DNA from: DATGPD01 sp041398565
GTDB lineage: Bacteria; Planctomycetota; UBA1135; UBA2386
DNA length: 64,000 nt
Assembly (NCBI GenBank): GCA_041398565.1
Contig: JAWKUN010000002.1
Coordinates: forward strand, 930,001 to 994,000
Direction of reading: 5' to 3'
Made by a program: the position numbers and the translations under genes. Shown here piece by piece: positions 55,803 to 64,000 of this stretch. The stretch's first letter is position 1. Each line of letters begins with the position of its first letter. Under the pieces are notes generated by a model. The model did not search any database. It worked only from the letters and a program-made list of their open reading frames with translations, and was not told where the DNA came from.

Positions 55803-56185
55803 GGTGCTCCAGCAGGAAGGCCCTCCTGAACCAGGTCGCCGCGCGGAGCCGCTTTCTGCGTGCCTCTGCTGGGTCGTACTGCTGAAGGACTAGGCGACCG
55901 ACAGGTCATCGCCGGCGGGGCTCTTCGTGGCGACGTATGGGCGCGACAAGACCTACGGCGGCAACAGATCGGTCAATACGTCGCGGTGCCTGGAGCGTGG
56001 CGATCGCATGCCGCTGGCGCCGCAGGGCGCCTCGCACCCGGTCGACGCAGAGCGTGCGCGATCGTGGCCTCCACGCGAGACCTGAAGGCCGGTCTTCCCA
56101 TCCAGGCGAGGGACGCATCCCGTGGAACCGGACACGTCCTCGTTCGGATGATGGCTGCGCTGTCCTTTCGCTGACTCCCCAACCG

Positions 56186-57139
56186 ATGGCCGTGACCTTC
56201 CAACTCCCACGCCTGCCCGTCTTCGTCCTGTCGTTCCTGGGTGTCTCCCTCGCGTCGCAGAGCGACAGCAAGGCGTCGGTCCCCAGGCCCGACCACGCGC
56301 CGTTCGACGCGATCCTCGCCGCCACCGTGCGCGACGAGCGCATCGACTACGTGGCGGTGCGTGACGACTACGGTGCTGCCTTGCTCGCCTACCGACAGAC
56401 GATGGCGAACGTCGACGCCAAGAGGCTGCCGGAGCCGGAGGCGCTGGCATATTGGTTCAACGTCTACAACGCGAGCATGATCGCCGCGGTGGTCGACCGG
56501 CTGCGAGGGGACTGGACGCCAGCGACCGACGATTTCGCCGTGTTCAAGGCGAAGACCGTCCTGGTCTCTGGCGGGGTCACCACGCTCGATGCTGTCGAGC
56601 ACGACATCCTCCGCAAGGAGTTCGAGGAGCCACGCCTGCACGTCGCGCTGGTGTGCGGTGCTCGCTCCTGCCCGCCACTCTTGCCACGCGCCTACCGTGG
56701 GGAGGACCTCGACCCGACCCTCGCCGCGAATCTGACGCGCTTCGTCCGCGATCCGGCGCGCAACCGCGTCGACGTCGAAGGCAAGACGCTGGTCTTGTCG
56801 CGCATCTTCGACTGGTTCAAGGACGACTTCGGCGGCGAGACCGGGGTCAGGGCCTTGGTGGGGCGTCAGGTCGGCGTGGACGCGGGTCGGTTCGCTCTCT
56901 CGTATCTCGACTACGACTGGCACCTCAACTGGGCGCCGCCGCGCGACGGTTGGCTCGTGGCCGCGGTGGGGAAGGTGCCGCTGGCGTCGGCCCCGGCGAC
57001 CGACGACGTGCTCGTCGAAGTCGAGGCCGGGACGGTCTTGCACGCCGTCGGCGAGAGCGACGGCATGCTGACGGTGGTCGTGCCGGGCAAGGGCGCCGAC
57101 CGCGGCTACCTTCCGGTCGCACGCGCTCGCCGACTGTGA
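56186..57139 (+). CDS. Exported DUF547 protein
   Basis: 317 residues from the ATG at 56186, which opens a signal peptide (LPVFVLSFLGVSLASQ). The DUF547 core is clear: LAYWFNVYNASMIAAVVD, a Leu-rich helix, LHVALVCGARSCPPLLPRAY (with the conserved Cys pair) and FDWFKDDFGG. The C-terminal ~70 residues (VEVEAGTVLHAVGESDGMLTVVVPGKGADRGYLPV) look like a small SH3-like beta domain. DUF547 may be a distant papain-like fold with a Cys centre, but no activity is established to my knowledge. The open frame upstream of 56186 is not protein-like. Confidence 0.85.
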   Translation: MAVTFQLPRLPVFVLSFLGVSLASQSDSKASVPRPDHAPFDAILAATVRDERIDYVAVRDDYGAALLAYRQTMANVDAKRLPEPEALAYWFNVYNASMIAAVVDRLRGDWTPATDDFAVFKAKTVLVSGGVTTLDAVEHDILRKEFEEPRLHVALVCGARSCPPLLPRAYRGEDLDPTLAANLTRFVRDPARNRVDVEGKTLVLSRIFDWFKDDFGGETGVRALVGRQVGVDAGRFALSYLDYDWHLNWAPPRDGWLVAAVGKVPLASAPATDDVLVEVEAGTVLHAVGESDGMLTVVVPGKGADRGYLPVARARRL

Positions 57140-57200
57140 GTTTGCCGAACGGCCTCTCCGATGGCTTCGCTACCGGCTCACGCGAGTCCGCGGTCGCGTT

Positions 57201-58649
57201 CTACTTGCGATCGAGCTGCCGGTACTTCTCGCGGTACTTGCGCGCGAGCTCGGTCTGCTTGCTCGTTCGCTCGATGCGGCGACCTCCGATCCAGACGTCC
57301 TCGATCTCGCTGTCGAGCTCCCAGGGTTCGCCTCGGGTGACGAAGAGGGTGGCGTCCTTGCCGACGCGCAGCGACCCGAGGCGGTCGGCGACGCCGAGGA
57401 TCTCTGCCGTCGAGAGCGTCATGGCACGCAAGGCAGCGCCGCGGTCGAGACCGTAGGCGATGGCCGTCCCCGCGGCGTACGGCAGGTTGCGCTCGTTGGC
57501 GAAGCCGCCGAGTTCGTGCGCCAGGCACCAGCGCAGCCCGGCCGCATGGACTTTGGCGGGGAGTGCGAAGGCCTCGTCGTAGTCGGCGTCGCGGCGGGAC
57601 GGCAGGCGATGCGGACTGGCCAGGATCAGAGGGATGTCGCGCGCGCGCAGGAGGTCAGCACACTCCATGGCGGATTCGGCGCCTACCAGCACGAGGCGCA
57701 GCTCGTGCCTCTGGCCCCAGTCGACGGCGCGCTCGATTTGGTCGCGGCTCGCCGCGCGCACGAACACCGGCGTGAGGCCCGACAACACTTGCAGCATGCC
57801 GTCGAAGCGGACGTCGATCGGCAGCTCGGGATCGGCGGCGCGCGCCGAGGCGTAGCCACGCGCTTGGGCGATGAGATCGTCCAGTCGTGCTTCTCGAGCC
57901 CGCAGCGCTCGTCGATCGCCTGCGCGGTCGATCCGTGCCGTCTCGCGGCGCGGCGCAGGCGTCTGGTTGGCATTGCGGGGCGGCGCGGCCGGGTCGGCGA
58001 CCGGCGCACGGACGCGCCGGCCAAGGCCGCCAGCGGCGCCGTCGCTCGGCCACTCCACCACGAGCCCGGCATCGCTGCGCACGGTCATCTCCGCGCTGGT
58101 CCAGCCGGCGAGGGACATCACCGAGAGGTGGCCCGGGACCAGGCCGCCGCGCGGCGCCACGCCAGCCGTCAGGACTCCGTTCTGGCGCGTCACCGGAATG
58201 GCCGTCGCGTCGGGATTGACCGCCACGCTCGCGTACAGCTCGGGGTTCGTGTCTCCGACTTCGTCGAGGTCGATGGTGTCGGGGAGCGAGGCGATCTCGC
58301 TGAGGCCCAGCGCGGTCCAGGGACTGATCAGGCCCGGCCACACGTCCTTGCCCTGCAGGTCGACGATGATGGTCGAGGCAGCGTCGATGTGGCGTTCGTC
58401 GTCGGCGCGCCACACAGCCTCGATCTTGCCGTCGCGCAGCAGCAGTGCGCCGCCTTCGATGTCGCCGTCCTCCACGGTGTGCAGCCTCGCGTTGTGGAGG
58501 TACACCGGGGTGGCCGGTCGGGCTGGCAACACGGTGAGGTCCTGCGCCGAGATCGACGGCCCGATGTCGCCCACGAGCACGACCAGCAGGGTGGGAAGCA
58601 TCGACGCGAGCGTCGCCGGCGAGTCGTCTGCGCAGCGAGAGTCGCTCAT
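57201..58649 (-). CDS. Amidohydrolase-like protein lacking metal ligands
   Basis: 482 residues from the ATG at 58649, which overlaps the upstream TGA by 4 bases. An export signal is likely (MLPTLLVVLVGDIGPSISAQ). The composite beta-domain of amidohydrolases is present at both ends (VYLHNARLHTVEDGDIEGGALLLRDG and RLGSLRVGKDATLFVTRGEP), but the HxH metal motif after the first strand is replaced by LISPWTALGL (108-117) and the later His are unclear. It may be an inactive partner of the larger amidohydrolase encoded just upstream. Confidence 0.85.
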   Translation of the reverse strand: MSDSRCADDSPATLASMLPTLLVVLVGDIGPSISAQDLTVLPARPATPVYLHNARLHTVEDGDIEGGALLLRDGKIEAVWRADDERHIDAASTIIVDLQGKDVWPGLISPWTALGLSEIASLPDTIDLDEVGDTNPELYASVAVNPDATAIPVTRQNGVLTAGVAPRGGLVPGHLSVMSLAGWTSAEMTVRSDAGLVVEWPSDGAAGGLGRRVRAPVADPAAPPRNANQTPAPRRETARIDRAGDRRALRAREARLDDLIAQARGYASARAADPELPIDVRFDGMLQVLSGLTPVFVRAASRDQIERAVDWGQRHELRLVLVGAESAMECADLLRARDIPLILASPHRLPSRRDADYDEAFALPAKVHAAGLRWCLAHELGGFANERNLPYAAGTAIAYGLDRGAALRAMTLSTAEILGVADRLGSLRVGKDATLFVTRGEPWELDSEIEDVWIGGRRIERTSKQTELARKYREKYRQLDRK

Positions 58650-61645
58650 CGGACCGTCTCTCCGCAGCCGCATTCGCCGCAGTCGTAGACGTCGTCGGAT
58701 TGCGCGCGCTCGTTCTTCGCGTCGGACTCCTTGGGTGTCCGCAGCACTTTCTGGACGATTCGGGCTCGTTCCACGGCGACCCGCTGGCGCAGGCGCGCAT
58801 CGCGCGCGCGGTCGAACAAGGGCAGCCCGTCGACGAAGGTCATCTCGCAGCGGGTCGTGGTGCGGAGCGGCTCGCCCGACCAAACGGCGAAGTCGGCGTC
58901 CTTGCCCACCTCCAAGGATCCGACGCGATCGTCGACGCCGAGCTGAATCGCCGGGTTGAGGGTCACGAAGGCGAGCGCTTCTGCCGGCGGCAGGCGTCCG
59001 TACTTGAGCGCCTTGCCGGCTTCGGCGTGCAGCCGTCGGGCCAGCTCGCTACTGTCGGAGTTGAACGACACGTTCGCGCCGGCGTCTCGCATGATGACTC
59101 CGTTGTCGGGGATCGCGTCGAACACCTCGAACTTGTAGGCCCACCAGTCGCTGAAGGTCGAGGCGCCCCGCGCGGCGGCCGCGATCTCGTCGGCGACCTT
59201 GTAGCCTTCGAGCACGTGCTGGAAGGTGCCGATGCGGAAGCCGAAGTCCTTGGCCACCCGGCACAGCATGAGGATCTCGTCCTGCCGGTAGCTGTGGCAG
59301 TGCACCAATCGCTCGCCGGCGAGCACTTCGGCGAGTGCCTCGAGTTCGAGGTCGCGCGGTGCGGCGGCGGTCGGCGTCTCCCCGCGGTGCCGTGCGTATT
59401 CGCGGGCGGCCACGAACCTGTCGCGGATGAGCGCCTCCACGCCGAGGCGCGTGCGCGGGTAGCGCGTGACCTCCTCGCGCGACCGAGAGCGCTTGGGGTT
59501 CTCGCCGAGAGCGAACTTGATCCCGCCCGGCGCGCCGGCGAGAAGCATGTCATCGGGGTGCGCGCAGCCCCAGCGCAGCTTGATCACCGCGTTCTGACCG
59601 CCGATCGGGTTGGCTGACCCGTGCAGCAAGTTGGCGCAGGTCAGGCCACCGGCGAGCTGGCGGTAGAAGTTGATGTCGTCGGGATCGAGGACGTCGGCGA
59701 TGCGCACCTCGGCGGTGACCGCTTGCCCTGATTCGTTGACCCCGCCGGCGATGCCGGTGTGGCTGTGGCAGTCGATCAACCCGGGGGTCACGTGCTTGCC
59801 GTGTCCGTCGACGAGGAGGGCGCCTGCGGGCGGTGCTGGTGCGGTGGCAGTCGGTCCGACGTAGTCGATCTTGCCGGAGCGGACGATCAGCGTGGCGTCC
59901 TCGACGATGCCGGCCGGCCCGACGGTCCAGATCGTCGTGTGCTCGACGACGCAATCCCGTGGCACCGGTGGCGCGGCAAAGCCGAATGCACCGAACGGCA
60001 TCGGTAGTTCCTCGGGCACCGGCCCCTCGAGCGTCGCGTCGGGGGTGGATACCTGCCGCTGACCGTCGAGTCTGCGGGCCTGCCACGCGAAGACCACGCC
60101 CGGTGCCGTCCGCCCCGTGCCGTGCAGAGCTTCGGCCTCGAGGCGCCCGGTCAGGACCAGGACGCCTTCCTCGGCGATGGCCTCGCCCGGGAGCAGGAAG
60201 CTGACCCGTGCGAGGTGCCGATCGTAGCTCCCGACCGATGTCTTCTTGTCGCCCACCCGCAGCTCCGCGCCGCGTCGAGCGAAGGTCAGCTCGCCGGTCA
60301 CCGCTCGATCCGATCCGATCTGTGCCGTCCATTCCCACGTTCCCTCGAGCGGTGCCTGCCGGTCTTCGGTGGGATGGCAGCGGCCACGGACCCACGTCTC
60401 GACGATGACGTTGTCTCGGGCGAAGGGGTGGCTGGCGTCGGCGCCGCGGACCACGACCAGGTTGGCGAGCTTGCCTGGCGTGATCGTGCCCAGGCGCTCG
60501 TCGACCCCGAGCAGCGACGCCGGCACGGTGGTGAGCATGGCCAGCGCCCGAGCAGCAGGCAGGCCCGCCGCAATCGCTTCGCGTACGCGTCCGGGGAACA
60601 GCTTGCGGTCGGCAAGCCGGTCGGTGGTGAGCGCCACCGGCACCGACGCGGCGTCGAGCCGGCGGGGGTTGGTCGCGGCCTGTTCCCACGTCATCAGGTC
60701 GCGCAGGCTCACGCGGTCCAAGTCACCAGGACGTTCGACGTTCGGTCGCGAAGGGAACGCGAGTGGGACGATCAGCGGCACCTTGGCCGCGACGATGGCC
60801 CCGAGCCGGCGGAACTCCGTGCCCGCGGCCTCGACCACCAGCCGGCGGCCGAACTCGGTGCCCAGCTTGGCGGCGCGCAGGACGTCCAGTTCGTCGTGCG
60901 CCTGGAACCACAGGGGTAGATCGCGATCGGGAGCCAACGCGGCCAGAGCCGGGCTCGGGCCGACCAGGGCCTCGGCGCTGTCGGCACGGCCGTCGGCGTC
61001 GAGGAGCGTTTGGCGGATGAGCGCCACGGCGCCCATGAGGGAGTTGGGGTCACGGCCCACTGATCCCGGGGCAAGGTCGATGCTGTGGTAGGCGCGCGCC
61101 ACGAGGATTGCGTCGCGCGGCGGCAGGTTGGTGCGCGGATCGTCGTCGTCCAGCAGCGCCACGGTAGCGGTGCCACGGAAGATCCCGGAGCTCGGCGCCA
61201 ACGCCACGGCACCATAGCCGAGCGCGCGCAGTTCGCGTCGGGTCGCGTCCTCCAGGCCGGCGGACGTCGCGGCGTCGACTTCGGCCCGAACGTTGGGGTT
61301 CCAGTGGCGGGCGCTTCCGGTTGCCGGCGGCGCGGCTTCCACCGGCACGTGCGGATCGATCAGGCCGGCGAAGACGATGAGTCCCGAGCAATCGTGGACG
61401 ACGGCCCCGAGAGGGGCGGGGGTGTCGGAGCCGACGGCGAGGATCGTCCCGTCGCGGAGGACGATGGTGGCGTCCGTGAGAGCTTGGCCCGGCCCGGCGA
61501 CGACCGTGGCATGCACCAGAGCGTGCCAACCCGGATCGGTCACTCGAGGCCCGTTGCTGGGGGGTGTTTGTCCGGGCGCAATCGAAGCCAGCACGTTTGC
61601 ACCAGCGAAGAGTCGGAGAAGAACGGCGCGCGCGACCGCTGGCAT
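58646..61645 (-). CDS. Exported double amidohydrolase
   Basis: 999 residues from the ATG at 61645 with an export signal (VLLRLFAGANVLASIAPGQ). It contains two amidohydrolase domains. The first (~40-420) lacks HxH (LIDPHVPVEA, His99 only) and looks inactive. The second (~555-960) has PGLIDCHSHTG (His627, His629), VHCHSYRQDEI, FQHVLEGYK and NSDSSELARR, a complete metal set. They are joined by a beta-rich linker of ~130 residues (ADGELTFARRGAELRVGDKKT-like). The tail is Cys-rich (YDCGECGCGE). Family members hydrolyse imidazolones, dipeptides or related amides; the substrate here is unknown. Confidence 0.88.
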   Translation of the reverse strand: MPAVARAVLLRLFAGANVLASIAPGQTPPSNGPRVTDPGWHALVHATVVAGPGQALTDATIVLRDGTILAVGSDTPAPLGAVVHDCSGLIVFAGLIDPHVPVEAAPPATGSARHWNPNVRAEVDAATSAGLEDATRRELRALGYGAVALAPSSGIFRGTATVALLDDDDPRTNLPPRDAILVARAYHSIDLAPGSVGRDPNSLMGAVALIRQTLLDADGRADSAEALVGPSPALAALAPDRDLPLWFQAHDELDVLRAAKLGTEFGRRLVVEAAGTEFRRLGAIVAAKVPLIVPLAFPSRPNVERPGDLDRVSLRDLMTWEQAATNPRRLDAASVPVALTTDRLADRKLFPGRVREAIAAGLPAARALAMLTTVPASLLGVDERLGTITPGKLANLVVVRGADASHPFARDNVIVETWVRGRCHPTEDRQAPLEGTWEWTAQIGSDRAVTGELTFARRGAELRVGDKKTSVGSYDRHLARVSFLLPGEAIAEEGVLVLTGRLEAEALHGTGRTAPGVVFAWQARRLDGQRQVSTPDATLEGPVPEELPMPFGAFGFAAPPVPRDCVVEHTTIWTVGPAGIVEDATLIVRSGKIDYVGPTATAPAPPAGALLVDGHGKHVTPGLIDCHSHTGIAGGVNESGQAVTAEVRIADVLDPDDINFYRQLAGGLTCANLLHGSANPIGGQNAVIKLRWGCAHPDDMLLAGAPGGIKFALGENPKRSRSREEVTRYPRTRLGVEALIRDRFVAAREYARHRGETPTAAAPRDLELEALAEVLAGERLVHCHSYRQDEILMLCRVAKDFGFRIGTFQHVLEGYKVADEIAAAARGASTFSDWWAYKFEVFDAIPDNGVIMRDAGANVSFNSDSSELARRLHAEAGKALKYGRLPPAEALAFVTLNPAIQLGVDDRVGSLEVGKDADFAVWSGEPLRTTTRCEMTFVDGLPLFDRARDARLRQRVAVERARIVQKVLRTPKESDAKNERAQSDDVYDCGECGCGETVR

Positions 61646-62140
61646 GGCGCGAACGATACGGCGACCGCGCCGACGCGACTCCACCCTGGTGAGACTGCTG
61701 CCCGCTCCAAGCCACGCGCTTCGCCACGTGCTCTGCCCCGGGGAAGGCGAGGTGGCTGGACAGGCCGCCTACGGGCTCGGGAGCGTCATTCCCTTCACGG
61801 TCCGAGCCTCCCGTTCGGATGGTCGCGTCCGGCTCGGAGGGCCGGCACCCTCCACGGTAGGGGTGAACAGCCGTTGCCACTGCCAAGTGTGATGCACACG
61901 CCCTAACCCTTTTGTCAGAAAACAGGTTGCGACGTTACGCCCGATTGGAGGCACGGATCGTTACAGGGGTTTCCCGTTGCCTGGGAGGAGTTAAGGGCAC
62001 TCCCGGATGGGTATAACACTCTTGTTGGACAATGCTTACGAACTCGATGCGCGGTGGTGGGGGCGCTCGGCACGAGTCTTGCTTTTGGAGGGCTGGTCAG
62101 CAACGGCCCTCCGGGGCCTCAAGGTCGAGAGAGCATTCTG
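61646..62140. other. 495-bp divergent intergenic region with a less GC-rich right half
   Basis: It lies between the amidohydrolase gene (minus) and the XRE regulator (plus). From about 61890 onward the base composition is more AT-rich than anywhere nearby, with TTTTGTCAGAAAACAG and a TATAAC box at 62012-62017, a candidate -10 without a clear -35. GTTAC words recur (61935, 61970) and could be operator parts. No gene seen. Confidence 0.45.
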
Positions 62141-62443
62141 ATGGCGGATCCCAACGTCTCCACGGTCAAAAGGAATCTGCGCTTGGCAAGGAATCGCCTG
62201 CGCATCTCGCAGCGCGAGGCCGCCAACCGGGCGGGCATCTCGAAGTCTGTGCTCGAGAAGTACGAGTCCAACGAGAACGACCGTATCCCGAATACTCGAC
62301 AGCTCTTCCGCCTGGCGGAGGCCTACGAGTTGAGCATCGACTACTTGCTCGGTCGTTCCGAGATCGTCGAGGTCCAGCGTCGGTTCGAGGACGTGCCGGC
62401 GATGGGGCGGTCTCACGGACCGCTCAGCATCGTCGGCGTCTAG
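62141..62443 (+). CDS. XRE family HTH transcriptional regulator
   Basis: 100 residues from the ATG at 62141. The Cro/C1-type helix-turn-helix spans ~10-68: RNLRLARNRLRISQREAANRAGISKSVLEKYESNENDRIP with LFRLAEAYELSIDYLLGR at its end. The C-terminal ~30 residues are polar and not a known domain, so a small ligand-free regulator is likely. An earlier in-frame ATG exists at 62054 but adds non-conserved sequence. It has no operon partner: it faces amidohydrolases on the left and a repeat island on the right. Confidence 0.9.
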   Translation: MADPNVSTVKRNLRLARNRLRISQREAANRAGISKSVLEKYESNENDRIPNTRQLFRLAEAYELSIDYLLGRSEIVEVQRRFEDVPAMGRSHGPLSIVGV

Positions 62444-62611
62444 GGGTCGGCGTCTGAAGCGGGCCCCAGGGGTCAGATCGGTCCGGGCCCATTGGCCGCG
62501 TACCGGGCTAGCGACGGGGGGTGACATCTCGACCAACGGCTCGAGACCACGGCCCACCCGCTGCATCGCCTCCACCCCGGCGCCGTCGAGCACCCGCCGC
62601 CCACTGGCGAC

Positions 62612-62639
62612 GAGCTGCGCCGCGTAGCGGCGTCAGCTC
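62612..62639 (-). repeat. Palindromic unit, distal copy
   Basis: 28 bp identical to 62687-62714. Each is a hairpin of 11 pairs (AGCTG then CGCCGC paired with GCGGCG and CAGCT) with a GTA loop and a single bulged base. On the minus strand both copies are preceded by GGCGAAGG, so the full repeat unit is about 60-70 bp. Confidence 0.7.
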
Positions 62640-62686
62640 TCCTCACCCTTCGCCATCCAGCATCCCCGCCCTCCCAAGCGCCTGAT

Positions 62687-62714
62687 GAGCTGCGCCGCGT
62701 AGCGGCGTCAGCTC
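62687..62714 (-). repeat. Palindromic unit, proximal copy
   Basis: 28 bp identical to 62612-62639 in direct orientation, 75 bp away. On the minus strand it follows the DUF4956 stop by about 40 bp, so it would lie in that transcript's 3' end. Confidence 0.7.
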
Positions 62715-62754
62715 CATCGGGCGGGATCCCACTCTTCCTTCGCCATCCCCGCCC

Positions 62755-63447
62755 CTAGTAGTCGACGTCGTTCTTGGCGGCGATCAGGGTGGCTTGGGAC
62801 GCGCCTTCGACCAGTCCGAACTCGCGGGCGAAGTGGTCGGCGGAGACCCCTTCCTTGAGCGCGATGTCGTAGGCGAGCGTCAGGTGCGCACCGTCGCCGC
62901 TGGGTTCGATGTGCAAGAGGTTGGAGCGTTTGGCCATCTCCTGGATCTTCTCGAGATAGCCGGCGCTGCTGAACTTCTGGTCGAACACGAAACGCAGGAT
63001 GAACTCGCTCTTGTGGAGTGCGCCGAAGTTGATGCGGTGCAGGACGTAGGCAACCGCGCCGAAGAAGAGGGTGGTCGCGATGCCCAGGAAGTAGAGCTCC
63101 GTGCCGGCCGCCATCCCGACGGCGAGGCCGGCGAAGATGAACGTCGTGTCCTTCGTGTCCTTGACCACCGTCCGGAACCGCACGATCGACAGGGCACCGA
63201 CGAGCGCGAAGGCCCGCGCCACGCTTCCGCCGATCACCATCATCACCGCCGCGACGATCACCGTGACGAACACGATCGTCAGGGTGAACGACTGCGAGTA
63301 GGAGAGCCCCTTGTGCGTCCCGCGGTAGAGCAGAGCCAGCACGAGCCCGAGCGCCAACGCCAATGACAGGTTGAGCAGGATGGCGAGATAGTCGAGGTTG
63401 GGCACGCCGGGCTGATGGACCAGCAAGTCTTGCGGCTGACCGGGCAT
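62755..63447 (-). CDS. DUF4956 membrane protein
   Basis: 230 residues. Four hydrophobic helices in the first 130 residues (AILLNLSLALALGLVLALLY, FTLTIVFVTVIVAAVMMVIG, and GLAVGMAAGTELYFLGIATT onward) bracket the family motif VARAFALVGALSIVRFRTVVKDTKDTTFIF. The C-terminal ~90 residues are a soluble domain. DUF4956 genes are often next to VTC polyphosphate polymerase-like genes, as here (6-bp gap), and the two probably act together at the inner membrane, perhaps on polyphosphate. Confidence 0.92.
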   Translation of the reverse strand: MPGQPQDLLVHQPGVPNLDYLAILLNLSLALALGLVLALLYRGTHKGLSYSQSFTLTIVFVTVIVAAVMMVIGGSVARAFALVGALSIVRFRTVVKDTKDTTFIFAGLAVGMAAGTELYFLGIATTLFFGAVAYVLHRINFGALHKSEFILRFVFDQKFSSAGYLEKIQEMAKRSNLLHIEPSGDGAHLTLAYDIALKEGVSADHFAREFGLVEGASQATLIAAKNDVDY

Positions 63448-63453
63448 CGTTGA

Positions 63454-64000
63454 TCAGAACTCCATGTGGGGGCTCAGGCGCCACGCTTCCATCGCCTTGC
63501 AGATCTTGGACACCGATTGCCGTCGCAGGCCGTGACCCTGAAGGACCCGGTGGAACCACGCGGGGACGTGGTGGCGGAACTTCACCTCCATGATGGTGAA
63601 GCCGGGTAGGACGCGGCGGCTGCTGGTGCTGGGATCGGGGAACAGGCTCTCGGTGGGGGTGGCGCGAAGGTTGTCGTCGAAGGTGAGTCGGAACTCGGGG
63701 TCGTACTTGCTGACGTAGGGGCGGCGCTCGTAGTCGACGAGCATGACCGGCCGCAGCATGCGGCGTTCGGCAGCAAAACGGAAGCGGGACGCGACGTCGC
63801 CCGTCTGCACGCGCGCGAGCACGGCGTCGGCGCCGCCGGCCTCGCCGACGGTGAAGCCCGACCCAGCGCCTCGCGTCAATTGCGCGCGGTGCTTGAACAC
63901 CATGGCATCGTGGCGCCCCTTGAGCTCGAGGAAGGCCGCCGTGCCGTCGCCAGCATGCGCCGTGTAGGTTCGCAGGCGGAACTTGCCGCGGTGCAGCTCG
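63454..64000 (-). CDS. VTC-domain polyphosphate polymerase-like protein (partial)
   Basis: The last 182 codons of a gene that enters from the right edge; its start is outside the window. The tunnel-enzyme signature is visible in KFRLRTY, then FLELKGRHDAMVFKHRAQ, MLRPVMLVDYERRPYVS, LRLTFDDNLRATP and TIMEVKFRHHVPAWF, alternating charged strands that bind triphosphate in the VTC/CYTH-like fold. Yeast Vtc4 makes polyphosphate from ATP; bacterial members are often next to DUF4956 and may do the same. The conserved acidic end (MEVKF) is present. Confidence 0.88.
   Translation of the reverse strand, partial: ELHRGKFRLRTYTAHAGDGTAAFLELKGRHDAMVFKHRAQLTRGAGSGFTVGEAGGADAVLARVQTGDVASRFRFAAERRMLRPVMLVDYERRPYVSKYDPEFRLTFDDNLRATPTESLFPDPSTSSRRVLPGFTIMEVKFRHHVPAWFHRVLQGHGLRRQSVSKICKAMEAWRLSPHMEF

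Larger units (their letters stand above)
55403..56185. other. 783-bp region without a clear large gene
   Basis: It separates the Pro-rich TPR gene (minus) from the DUF547 gene (plus). Contents I can support: a tiny lipoprotein-like frame (55657-55755), a 16-bp tandem repeat (55749-55780) and a hairpin (55781-55802). From 55803 to 56185 the frames have Arg/Ser-rich shadow composition and I see neither a gene nor a recognised RNA. Confidence 0.5.
62444..62754. other. 311-bp intergenic region with tandem palindromic units
   Basis: It lies between the converging XRE and DUF4956 genes. The right part holds two direct units (listed separately). The left part has GC inverted words around GGGCCC (62461, 62485) that could end the XRE transcript. 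No coding frame convinces. Confidence 0.5.

Noticed and set aside
55803..56185. SRP RNA or other structured RNA upstream of DUF547
   Set aside because: Some words such as CCAGGTC recall SRP RNA, but the conserved tetraloop and asymmetric loop are absent.
62036..62593. Minus-strand frame over the XRE gene
   Set aside because: It is antisense to a clear helix-turn-helix coding sequence, and the part beyond that gene matches no family I know.

Overview
The window is 64 kb of very GC-rich bacterial chromosome, densely packed with genes on both strands. Several features point to Planctomycetota: secreted proteins that end in a shared Gly/Leu/Pro-rich C-terminal domain (three in the first 9 kb), DUF547 and alpha/alpha-toroid exported proteins, very large secreted S9 peptidases and amidohydrolases, an outer membrane, and few strong Shine-Dalgarno sites. 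This placement is inferred from protein character; there is no rRNA here to prove it. I see no phage, transposase, plasmid or CRISPR genes.

Layout. 1-9 kb: the end of an exported protein, a NagZ-type glycosidase fused to a beta-lactamase-fold domain, a hybrid histidine kinase, a lamin-tail-domain protein, a fused MoaD-MoaE molybdopterin synthase and another exported protein. 9-19 kb: leucyl aminopeptidase, a lipoprotein, acetyl-CoA synthetase, an ABC-F ATPase, the glutathione-dependent formaldehyde pair frmA/frmB and an e(P4)-type phosphatase. 19-27 kb: a GT39-like membrane glycosyltransferase, a PA0069-type radical SAM protein and a tight five-gene operon dapE-lysC-dapB-dapA-dapD for diaminopimelate/lysine by the succinylase route. 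27.7-38 kb: tRNA-Pro, two secreted S9 peptidases, a GT4 glycosyltransferase, an outer-membrane barrel lipoprotein, a toroid protein and tmRNA. 37-46.5 kb: three consecutive YfhO-like giant membrane proteins and a divergent PMT-type glycosyltransferase. 46.5-57 kb: yidD-rnpA, a TPR lipoprotein, a second hybrid histidine kinase, a LON-domain protein, an acyl-CoA dehydrogenase, a Pro- and Trp/Tyr-rich TPR protein and DUF547. 57-64 kb: two overlapping amidohydrolase genes, an XRE regulator, and a DUF4956/VTC polyphosphate pair running off the end.

How genes work together: the dap operon junctions overlap by 4 to 8 bases (ATGA or GTGA at four of the five), which suggests translational coupling. 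frmA and frmB catalyse successive steps. The YfhO and GT39/PMT proteins probably modify envelope polymers. yidD-rnpA, ssrA and tRNA-Pro are housekeeping functions.

Most unusual structure: a 70-bp element with a conserved hairpin occurs twice in inverted orientation 1.2 kb apart. One copy lies in the spacer upstream of the GT39-like gene and the other is read through in frame inside that gene. Two further palindromic repeat islands lie at 51.9-52.2 kb and 62.6-62.75 kb. I did not find a clear, self-contained undescribed defence or biosynthetic system.
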